Below, piece after piece: positions 17,943 to 24,952 of a stretch of 64,000 nt of DNA (the first letter of the stretch is position 1; every line of letters starts with the position of its first letter). The position numbers were made by a program, and so were the translations under genes. Source of the stretch: Taibaiella helva (GTDB lineage Bacteria; Bacteroidota; Bacteroidia; Chitinophagales; Chitinophagaceae); assembly GCF_003545695.1 (NCBI RefSeq), contig NZ_QUZZ01000014.1:1-64000 (forward strand), in the 5' to 3' direction. The notes under the pieces are model-generated. The model saw nothing but the letters and a program-made list of their open reading frames with translations, had not been told where the DNA came from and did not search any database.

Positions 17943-18659
17943 TCAGCCGCATTGCAGCTTTTCCAGGAAAAGCTGCTTGTTTTTCCGGGCTACCTCGACC
18001 ATGGAACCATCGCACATTTTTGCAAAAAGACCATCGGCGCTGTGCAGCTTGACCACTTTGCCGAGGTGAATGATATGGGACAGGTGACAGCGGAAAAAAG
18101 TTGCCGGGGACAGATAGGCTTCGTAAGTCTTCATGCTGCCGGAGACCAGGTGCCGTATGCCATTGTCCAGGTGGAAAACGGTGTAGCTGCCGGAAGCTTC
18201 TATCCGGATAATATTTTCAGGCTTGATAAAAATAATGCCATCCTTAACCGGCAGCTCAATTACCCGGCGGTGCTGCACTGCTCCATTGTTCCCGGGGACA
18301 GCTGCCTTGCTGCCAATGTTCCGGATGCAGTCTTTGAGCTCTTCCGCATCAATAGGCTTCAGCAGGTAGTCGTGCGCATGGTTCCGGATCGCCCTGATCG
18401 CATGATCGGCGTGGGCTGTGGTGAAGACCAGGCAGAATTCTTTATAGCTCGTCTGCTCCAGTAACTCAAAGCCGTTGATCTGCGGCATGCTGATATCCAG
18501 GAATACGATGTCGGGGCGATAATCGCTGATAAGCGTGATGCCGGCTTCCGGATCCGTAGTACTGGCAACGACTTTTACTTCCGGACAATTCCGGGCAATT
18601 AATAATTTCAGGGTTTTCACGCCCATCAGTTCGTCGTCGATGATGATGGCTCTGTACAT
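17943..18659 (-). CDS. LytTR-family response regulator (orphan)
   Basis: 238 residues. Receiver domain 1-115 with the acidic pocket Asp8/Asp9, phospho-acceptor Asp55 (IVFLDISMP), Thr in TTAHAD and the conserved Lys in YLLKPID. A LytTR DNA-binding domain follows (IIFIKPENIIRIEASGSYTVFHL, then FFRCHLSHIIHLGKV). These proteins normally pair with a membrane histidine kinase of the LytS/YehU type, but none is adjacent. The region upstream (18660-19155) holds no gene. Confidence 0.92.
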   Translation of the reverse strand: MYRAIIIDDELMGVKTLKLLIARNCPEVKVVASTTDPEAGITLISDYRPDIVFLDISMPQINGFELLEQTSYKEFCLVFTTAHADHAIRAIRNHAHDYLLKPIDAEELKDCIRNIGSKAAVPGNNGAVQHRRVIELPVKDGIIFIKPENIIRIEASGSYTVFHLDNGIRHLVSGSMKTYEAYLSPATFFRCHLSHIIHLGKVVKLHSADGLFAKMCDGSMVEVARKNKQLFLEKLQCG

Positions 18660-19097
18660 ATTCTGTTTTCGTTTAGGGTTTGGTGTTTAGCCTTCCTGCC
18701 GTCGTTGGCTTATTGCCGGAGCGGCCGGCAAGCCGGTGCCGCTGCAGATACCTCTGCAAAAGGTGGCGCGTCTCATGATTGTTGCCATCGGAGGGGGGCA
18801 AAAGTGCCGGGCCGGGTAACGCCCGTACCGGGCCCGCATACAAGGTTGCCAGCCGCATACTGTTCCATAAAATAAGGCTTAACCTCTGGGAAAACATAAC
18901 CGGCCGGCGTTATGCAGTTATAGAAAAGGTGCGGTAACGTTTGGAGACGAAGCAGCGCAATACGCTTATGGTCGTAGCAGGTGTGCTTAGGAATGGGCGG
19001 GGCCATTATAGAGGGTTTATGGTTGGTAACCATGGTCAAATCTGTAATTCGTGTATTGATATCTGGTTGATGGCTAAATTAGGATAAAGGGTACAAA
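18660..19097. other. Intergenic gap without a recognisable gene
   Basis: About 440 bases between the response regulator and the transketolase terminator. Minus-strand frames here (for example 18773-19039) lack protein-like composition or a plausible start context. The stretch near 18808-18840 is GC-rich with imperfect GGCCGGG/CCGGGCC symmetry. No promoter box matching TAnnTTTG was evident. Confidence 0.5.
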
Positions 19098-19133
19098 AAA
19101 CAATACACGGGCTGAAAAGCCCGTGTATTGTTT
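19098..19133 (-). terminator. Terminator of the transketolase-half gene
   Basis: AAACAATACACGGGCT (19098-19113), a GAAA tetraloop, and AGCCCGTGTATTGTTT (19118-19133): a perfect 16-base stem, with T-rich sequence on the minus-strand exit. Confidence 0.9.
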
Positions 19134-19155
19134 GGAAAAATCGTTGTTGAAAGTT

Positions 19156-20115
19156 TTATTTGCGTTGGATGGCCCTTTCAGCAGCAGCGATAATGTGCTC
19201 GGCGGTGAGACCATATTTTTTCAGCAGGTCGGCTGGCTTCCCACTTTCTCCGAAAGTGTCCTGCACAGCTACATATTCGTGCGGTACCGGGCAATGGCGG
19301 GAAGCCACATTAGCTACGCTGTCGCCCAGGCCGCCGTTGATCTGGTGCTCTTCGGCAGTGACCACGCAGCCGGTCTTTTTCAGAGAGGCGATGATCGCTT
19401 CTTCATCCAGGGGCTTGATGGTGTGCATGTTGATCACATCACAGGAGATACCCTTTGCTTCCAGCGCACGGGCGGCTTCCAGCGCGGTCCATACCATATG
19501 GCCGCAGGCGATGATAGAAACGTCTGTACCTTCATTCATGATCTGCGCCTTGCCGATCACGAAGTCGCTGCCGTCCGCTTTGGTGAAGTTGGCCCATTTT
19601 ACCCTTCCGAAGCGGAGGTACACCGGACCCTGGTAGTCGGCGATAGCCAGCGTTGCAGCCTTGGTCTGGTTGAAGTCGCAGGGTACGATCACGGTCATGC
19701 CCGGCAGCATTTTCATCATGCCGATATCTTCCAGCACCTGGTGTGTTGCGCCGTCTTCGCCCAGGGTGAGGCCGGCGTGGGAAGCGCAGATCTTCACATT
19801 TTTACCGCTGTAAGCTACCGACTGGCGGATCTGGTCATAAACCCTGGAGGTGGAGAAGTTGGCAAAAGTAGTAGTGTAGGGGATCTTACCGCCAATAGTG
19901 AGGCCGGCGGCGATGCCGATCATATTGGCCTCGGCAATACCTACCTGTATAAAACGTTCGGGGAAATCCTTGATAAAGGCATTGAGCTTGAGGGAACCGG
20001 CAAGGTCGGCAGTAAGCGCTACTACATTGGCATTCTTCTGAGCAGCCTCGTGAATACCCTCACCAAAGCCCGCGCGGGTTTCTTTTTCGTTCTGTGCGGT
20101 AAAATCCTGCAACAT
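19156..20115 (-). CDS. Transketolase, C-terminal (pyrimidine-binding) subunit
   Basis: 319 residues from the ATG at 20115; upstream codons are open but lie across the promoter box. It covers only the Pyr and C-terminal domains of transketolase: TRAGFGEGIHEAAQ, FIQVGIAEANMIGIAAGL (the Glu that activates thiamine diphosphate), SHAGLTLGEDGATHQ, and a C-terminal domain with TAEEHQINGGLGDSVA. In split transketolases the thiamine-binding N-terminal half is a separate gene; it is not adjacent here. Role in the non-oxidative pentose phosphate pathway, provided the partner exists elsewhere. Cytoplasmic. Confidence 0.92.
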   Translation of the reverse strand: MLQDFTAQNEKETRAGFGEGIHEAAQKNANVVALTADLAGSLKLNAFIKDFPERFIQVGIAEANMIGIAAGLTIGGKIPYTTTFANFSTSRVYDQIRQSVAYSGKNVKICASHAGLTLGEDGATHQVLEDIGMMKMLPGMTVIVPCDFNQTKAATLAIADYQGPVYLRFGRVKWANFTKADGSDFVIGKAQIMNEGTDVSIIACGHMVWTALEAARALEAKGISCDVINMHTIKPLDEEAIIASLKKTGCVVTAEEHQINGGLGDSVANVASRHCPVPHEYVAVQDTFGESGKPADLLKKYGLTAEHIIAAAERAIQRK

Positions 20116-20153
20116 GTGGGAATGAAAATTGTTAAGTATGGAAAAATGTGCCG

Positions 20154-20161
20154 CAAAAGTA
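20154..20161 (-). promoter_or_regulatory. -7 box of the transketolase-half gene
   Basis: Minus-strand TACTTTTG, an exact TAnnTTTG match 38 bases upstream of the ATG at 20115. This supports the downstream start. Confidence 0.5.
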
Positions 20162-20276
20162 AAACTATTTATTCTGTTATGGTAACGCATTTTGCGGGCG
20201 CTGGGGAAAAGTTGCGGACTTTTTCTGCTATATTTTTTTCAACTTTGCAGCAACAGGCAATCCCCAATCTGCAATA

Positions 20277-20588
20277 TTGAAACGCGCGCTAAAAATTCTT
20301 GCCAATAAATACACCATTACAGCAGTGCTTTTCCTGCTGCTGATGCTGTTCTTCGATCAGAACGACTGGTTTACCCAGCACGAAAGGGAATCGGAGCTTC
20401 GTCACACCCAGGAAAAGATCGACCACCTCAATGGCGAAGTGGTCCGTATGGAAAAGGAGCTGAACGATCTGAACGGAAGCAATACCAGGCTGGAGCAATA
20501 TGCCCGGGAAAAATACCACGAAAAAAGAGACGGTGAAGATGTGTACCTCATTGTACCTGATTCGGTAAAAGCACCGGCGAAAAAATAA
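20277..20588 (+). CDS. FtsB/DivIC-like septum formation initiator
   Basis: 103 residues: a short N-terminus, one membrane helix (TITAVLFLLLMLFFD), then a coiled coil (HTQEKIDHLNGEVVRMEKELNDLNGSNTRLEQYAREKY), the layout of FtsB/DivIC, bitopic division proteins that bridge FtsL and FtsQ. The start codon is TTG; no in-frame ATG exists before the membrane helix. It diverges from the transketolase gene with about 160 bases between them. A CAACTTTG near-match to the -7 box lies about 30 bases upstream. Confidence 0.85.
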   Translation: MKRALKILANKYTITAVLFLLLMLFFDQNDWFTQHERESELRHTQEKIDHLNGEVVRMEKELNDLNGSNTRLEQYAREKYHEKRDGEDVYLIVPDSVKAPAKK

Positions 20589-20674
20589 GTGTCCCCGCTG
20601 TAGGGCGGAGCAAAATTTGAGCAGGATATACTAAAACAACTTTATGTTCCGTTTTACCTTAAAATAATGCCCAA

Positions 20675-20884
20675 ATGGAAAAAAAACTACACACTTCTTT
20701 ACCTGTTAACCTATCTATTCTTTCCCTGCCCGATCCGCACCATACCATTCAGCAAGCCCAAATGGAAGAAGAATTCAGTGCCGAACTGGCTGTATTACAA
20801 CAGCAAAAAATGATGCCCCGGCCCGAGGCCGTAGCGCAGCTGCTGCAAATGATCGCGCAGCAATCCGTAGCGGAGCAGCACTAG
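20675..20884 (+). CDS. Small hypothetical protein
   Basis: 69 residues starting MEKKLHTSLPVN; Gln/Glu-rich and probably helical (QQAQMEEEFSAELAVLQQQK, then EAVAQLLQMIAQQSV). No signal peptide or Cys. It lies between the FtsB-like gene and the peptidase in the same direction. Reads like real coding sequence, but I recognise no family. Confidence 0.55.
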   Translation: MEKKLHTSLPVNLSILSLPDPHHTIQQAQMEEEFSAELAVLQQQKMMPRPEAVAQLLQMIAQQSVAEQH

Positions 20885-21003
20885 CAGCCCTTTCCGTCTC
20901 ATTTCGCCTCATATGCCTCCTGCAGCATAAATAATTCCCTTGATCAGGGGGAGGAATATGCGATCATTGTACCGTACATTAGCGCGGTATTTTGAACGCG
21001 TCT

Positions 21004-23193
21004 ATGAATCAATTGTTTTTACTCCGGAAGCTGCGCCTGGCAGCCTTTCTTTTGAGCATCGTCCCCCTAAGCCTCTCGGCCAGGGGCGACCGGCAGATCA
21101 CGCTTGAGGATATCTGGCAAAAGGGCACCTTTGCCCTGAAAAATGTCCCGGGCTTTAATGCCCTTAACGACGGCCATCGCTATACACAGCTCGACCAGCA
21201 GGGCAGCCGGCAGGAGATCAATGTCTACGATATCGCCACCAGCAAAAAGACGAAGACCTTGTTTGGCGGGATCGTTGCCGATATAGGGACTATCGTCAAC
21301 TACGACTTGTCGGCCGACGAGCGGAAGATCCTGCTGCTGACCGATCCCAAGCCGGTCTACCGCCGCTCGATACAATATAAGGCCAGGGTTTACGACCTGG
21401 CTTCAGGTAAGCTACAATCCTTATCCCCCGACCTGGTGCTGCATGCCGCTTTCAACCCGCAGGGCACTAAAGTGGCTTATGTAAAGGACAATGATCTCTA
21501 CATCCGGGATCTCGCTTCGGACGTGGAAACCCGCGTGACCCGCGACGGACAGCGCAACCGTATCATCAACGGCAACTGCGACTGGGTCTACGAGGAGGAA
21601 TTCGAATTTTCGAAAGCCTACGAATGGTCGCCCGACGGCAATTACCTCGCTTACTACCGCTTCGACGAAAGTAAGGTGAAGGAATATACCATTCCCTATT
21701 ACGGGGACGACAACTATCCCGACCTTTACACCTACAAATACCCCAAGGCCGGCGAAGATAATTCTGTAGTGACCATACACATCTACGACCTGGCTAAGGG
21801 CAGCGCCGTACAGGCGCAGACCGGTACGGAAACCGACCAGTATATTCCCCGCATCCGCTGGGCAGCGAAATCCAATAAGCTTTGCATCTACCGGATGAAC
21901 CGCCTGCAGAACCAGCTGGAGCTGCTGCTGGCTGACGCCGTTACCGGTAAGGCGGAGACGATCTACACAGAAAACAATCCTTACTACATCGAGATCAACG
22001 ACAACCTTACTTTCCTGCCCGATGGCCATTCTTTTATCATCACCTCCGAGCGGGCCGGCTTTAACCAGCTCTACCGCTGGGATTGGACGGGGAAGCAGCT
22101 GACACCGCTCACGCCCGGGGGCTGGGATGTAGATGCCTTGCAGGGCGTGGATGAACAAAGGCAATGTGTCTATTATACCGCCGGTGTGAACAGCCCCCTG
22201 GAGCGCAAGCTCTATCGCGTAGACTGGAAAGGTGGCGCTGCTAAATGCCTGACACCCCTGGACGGTATGCATGAGATCACACCCTGTGCGGGCTTTGAGT
22301 ACTTTCTCGACAAGCATTCCCGGATGAACGCTGTGCCGGTCTACACGCTCATCGACAGAGAAGGGGAAACAGTCCGGGTGCTGGAGGACAATGCCCAGCT
22401 GAAAAAGACAATGGAAGATTATGCCTTATCCCAGGTGACCACCCTGCAGATTCCTAATGGCAGGGGCGAGCAGCTGAACGCCTGGATGATCAGACCACCG
22501 GACTTCGATCCTGCGCGTAAATACCCGGTGCTGCTTTACCAGTACAGCGGCCCGGGCTCACAGGAGGTGACCGATAAATTTCCGCTGAAAGACTATTTCT
22601 GGCACCAGATGCTCGCACAGAAAGGTTATATTATCGTGTGTGCCGACGGTACCGGCACCGGCAGCCGTGGCGAGGCATTCAAGAAGAAGACCTACCTGCA
22701 ATTGGGCAAATATGAAAGCGATGACCAGATCGCTGTGGGCAAATACATGGCGGCACAGCGCTATGTTGATCCGAAAAGGATCGGTATCTGGGGCTGGAGC
22801 TACGGTGGCTTTATGAGCGCGACCTGCATCCTTAAAGGAGCCGATGTGTTCAAGACGGCCGTAGCCGTAGCGCCGGTAACCAACTGGCGTTTCTACGATA
22901 ATATCTATACCGAACGGTATATGCGCCGGCCGGCGGAAAATGCCAAAGGTTACGATGAAAATGCTCCGGAAAAAATGGCGGAACAGCTGAAAGGCAATTT
23001 CCTGATCATCCATGGCACCGCCGATGATAACGTGCATTTTCAGAATGCAGCGATCCTTACCGATCACCTGATCAAAGCCAACAAGCAATTTGAATCGGAA
23101 TACTACCCCAACAGGAATCACGGTATTTATGGCGGCATTACCCGCCTGCAGCTCTACCGCCGTATGACCGACTATATTCTGGCGCACCTGTAG
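21004..23193 (+). CDS. Dipeptidyl-peptidase IV (S9B prolyl oligopeptidase family)
   Basis: 729 residues. Signal peptide (LRKLRLAAFLLSIVPLSLSARG), an eight-bladed propeller domain, and a C-terminal alpha/beta-hydrolase domain. Catalytic triad visible: Ser599 in GWSYGG, Asp674 in GTADDNVHF and His706 in NRNHGI. The double-Glu motif that binds the peptide N-terminus is present in DWVYEEEFE near residue 200. It releases Xaa-Pro dipeptides, probably in the periplasm, for peptide nutrition. An in-frame TTG at 20992 is an alternative start four codons upstream; the ATG at 21004 gives the better signal peptide. Confidence 0.94.
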   Translation: MNQLFLLRKLRLAAFLLSIVPLSLSARGDRQITLEDIWQKGTFALKNVPGFNALNDGHRYTQLDQQGSRQEINVYDIATSKKTKTLFGGIVADIGTIVNYDLSADERKILLLTDPKPVYRRSIQYKARVYDLASGKLQSLSPDLVLHAAFNPQGTKVAYVKDNDLYIRDLASDVETRVTRDGQRNRIINGNCDWVYEEEFEFSKAYEWSPDGNYLAYYRFDESKVKEYTIPYYGDDNYPDLYTYKYPKAGEDNSVVTIHIYDLAKGSAVQAQTGTETDQYIPRIRWAAKSNKLCIYRMNRLQNQLELLLADAVTGKAETIYTENNPYYIEINDNLTFLPDGHSFIITSERAGFNQLYRWDWTGKQLTPLTPGGWDVDALQGVDEQRQCVYYTAGVNSPLERKLYRVDWKGGAAKCLTPLDGMHEITPCAGFEYFLDKHSRMNAVPVYTLIDREGETVRVLEDNAQLKKTMEDYALSQVTTLQIPNGRGEQLNAWMIRPPDFDPARKYPVLLYQYSGPGSQEVTDKFPLKDYFWHQMLAQKGYIIVCADGTGTGSRGEAFKKKTYLQLGKYESDDQIAVGKYMAAQRYVDPKRIGIWGWSYGGFMSATCILKGADVFKTAVAVAPVTNWRFYDNIYTERYMRRPAENAKGYDENAPEKMAEQLKGNFLIIHGTADDNVHFQNAAILTDHLIKANKQFESEYYPNRNHGIYGGITRLQLYRRMTDYILAHL

Positions 23194-23216
23194 CCACATC
23201 GAATAACTTAAAAGAG

Positions 23217-23250
23217 AGAGGCCGCCTGTAGAAAAAAACAGGCGGCCTCT
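23217..23250. terminator. Bidirectional terminator
   Basis: AGAGGCCGCCTGT (23217-23229) and ACAGGCGGCCTCT (23238-23250) form a perfect 13-base stem between the convergent peptidase and Lys-rich secreted-protein genes. Confidence 0.88.
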
Positions 23251-23271
23251 TCATTAAAATTTGTTGTCCGT

Positions 23272-23478
23272 TTAGTTTGCTGCCGGAGGAGTAGTCTCCA
23301 TTTTCTCAGCTTTCTTGGCCTTCTCAGCCTTTTTCTTTTTGGCTTTGGCAGGCTTGGCCTCATCGCTTTTCGGCTGTTCCTGTTTGGTCTCCCTGGTGGT
23401 TTTGGTGGTTGTTTTTTGAGCAAAGGCAGCACCGCTGAACATGGTCAGGGCTAAAGCTGCGATCATTACTTTTTTCAT
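23272..23478 (-). CDS. Small secreted Lys/Ala-rich protein
   Basis: 68 residues. Clear signal peptide (MKKVMIAALALTMFSGAAFAQ), then a short highly basic low-complexity tail (TTTKTTRETK, then KPAKAKKKKAEKAKKAEK). It resembles small basic periplasmic proteins whose role is unknown. Upstream TATCTTTA is one base off the -7 consensus. Confidence 0.7.
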   Translation of the reverse strand: MKKVMIAALALTMFSGAAFAQKTTTKTTRETKQEQPKSDEAKPAKAKKKKAEKAKKAEKMETTPPAAN

Positions 23479-23573
23479 TTTGCGTATGTTTTGAAACCTA
23501 AAGATAGGAGAAGCCCGAAAGACAAACCGGCTAAGCTTGTGTTAATAGCAAACGCTTAGCAAAACGCCGGAGA

Positions 23574-24326
23574 TCAGACGATGGAAGGCGCTTTCAGGTA
23601 TTCCAGGAATAGTGCCAGGCCTTTCTTCTTTTCCTCATCCAGGAAGTACCGGATATTTTCCCGGTAATAAATATTCAGGTCATAAACAGGGTAGAGGTTT
23701 TCCTGTATCACCTCCTCCAGGTGCTGCAATCCCAGGGCATTGGCTTCATCAAACTGCCTGAGAAAAGCCGGCGGCAGCTCTTTGTTGGCTACCCATGCGG
23801 CAAAAATGAACGGCAGGCCGGTAAACTGCTGCCAGTGCTCGGCAAGGTCATAGATGTAGGGGAAATGCGGAAGCTGTTCCAGCGCCCGGTCGCCGATGAT
23901 GACCCCGGCGTCGCTGCCGTCGATCAGCTCAATATAATTTTCGGGCGCCTGCAGCACTTCGACCTCTTTTTTCCAATAGTGCTTCAGCAGCACCTGGGCC
24001 AGCCTTACAGAAGTACGGCTCTGGTAATCGAGGTAAACCCTTTCAATGTTTGCTACCGGCACCTTGCTGAAGAGACATACGGAAGCGACCTTGCCTTCGG
24101 CGCCGATACCATAATCGGATACGATACGGGCATTGGGAATAGAAGGAATTGCGGCAACAGGCACCAGGCCCAGGTCTACAGTGTCCTCGCGCAGATGTTG
24201 GGCAATCAATGCAGGATATTCCAGCACCAGGTCGATCTCTTCCATTACGGCATGGCGGGAGATACCGAAAAGTAAGGGTTTTGTATTAAGGTAACTTACA
24301 GCAGAAACTTTTATTTTGCGGTCCAA
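23574..24326 (-). CDS. mqnA: Chorismate dehydratase MqnA (menaquinone, futalosine pathway)
   Basis: 250 residues of the MqnA/MqnD family, a periplasmic-binding-protein-like fold. KVSAVSYLNTKPLLFGI at the N-terminus, the VDLGLVPVAAIPSI segment and DAGVIIGDRAL are characteristic. MqnA removes water from chorismate to make 3-enolpyruvylbenzoate, the first step of the futalosine route to menaquinone. The start is TTG (24326), with no in-frame ATG nearby. The box TACCTTTG (minus, 24344-24351) is 17 bases upstream, so the leader is very short. The other mqn genes are not in the window. It diverges from rnhA. Confidence 0.88.
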   Translation of the reverse strand: MDRKIKVSAVSYLNTKPLLFGISRHAVMEEIDLVLEYPALIAQHLREDTVDLGLVPVAAIPSIPNARIVSDYGIGAEGKVASVCLFSKVPVANIERVYLDYQSRTSVRLAQVLLKHYWKKEVEVLQAPENYIELIDGSDAGVIIGDRALEQLPHFPYIYDLAEHWQQFTGLPFIFAAWVANKELPPAFLRQFDEANALGLQHLEEVIQENLYPVYDLNIYYRENIRYFLDEEKKKGLALFLEYLKAPSIV

Positions 24327-24343
24327 GATTGTAATTTTGACCG

Positions 24344-24351
24344 CAAAGGTA
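24344..24351 (-). promoter_or_regulatory. -7 box of mqnA
   Basis: Minus-strand TACCTTTG, an exact TAnnTTTG match; the predicted transcript start lies only about 10 bases before the TTG start codon. Confidence 0.5.
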
Positions 24352-24425
24352 ATCGAAATGTATCCTTGGGCAAGGCATGGAGATGATGCGCTGCCCGTCT
24401 ATTGACTGATATTTAAATTCCACAT

Positions 24426-24890
24426 TTGTCACTGATTATTTATACCGACGGCGCATCGCGCGGCAATCCCGGCAGGGGAGGCTATGGCGCCATATTACAA
24501 TGGGGCGGTAAGGAAAAAGAGCTTTCTGCCGGTTACAAGCTGACCACCAATAACCGTATGGAGCTACTGGGCGTGATCAAGGCGCTGGAGGCGCTCACCC
24601 GCGAAGGCCTGGACATCCAGATCTTCACCGATTCGGAATACGTGGTCAATTCTATAGAGAAAGGATGGGTGTTTGGCTGGGAAAAGAAAGGATTTGCCGG
24701 TAAAAAGAACGCCGACCTGTGGCAACGCTTCCTGAAGCTTTACCGCCGGCATCGCATTAAGATGAACTGGGTCAAAGGACACGCCAGCAATGTGATGAAC
24801 AACCGTTGCGATGTGCTGGCCACCCGCGCTGCCGACGGCGGTAACCTGCTTACCGACGAGGTTTACGAAGCGGAGTATTACGCGCAATAA
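24426..24890 (+). CDS. rnhA: Ribonuclease HI
   Basis: 154 residues, normal for bacterial RNase HI, which degrades the RNA strand of RNA-DNA hybrids. Catalytic residues visible: Asp8 (IYTDGASRGNPG), Glu46 (NNRMELLG), Asp69 (FTDSEYVV) and Asp129 (NNRCDVLA), plus the basic substrate-binding helix WEKKGFAGKKNADLW and the WVKGHA loop. The start is TTG, because no ATG precedes the first catalytic strand. Stands alone. Confidence 0.95.
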   Translation: MSLIIYTDGASRGNPGRGGYGAILQWGGKEKELSAGYKLTTNNRMELLGVIKALEALTREGLDIQIFTDSEYVVNSIEKGWVFGWEKKGFAGKKNADLWQRFLKLYRRHRIKMNWVKGHASNVMNNRCDVLATRAADGGNLLTDEVYEAEYYAQ

Positions 24891-24952
24891 GCGTTTTTAT
24901 ACCTACTATCATAACAAGCGGCCTGCACGCAGGCTGCTCAAAACGATCACCT

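Noticed and set aside
18773-19039. 88-codon minus-strand frame in the gap before the transketolase
   Set aside because: No plausible start context or domain; composition unlike neighbouring proteins.
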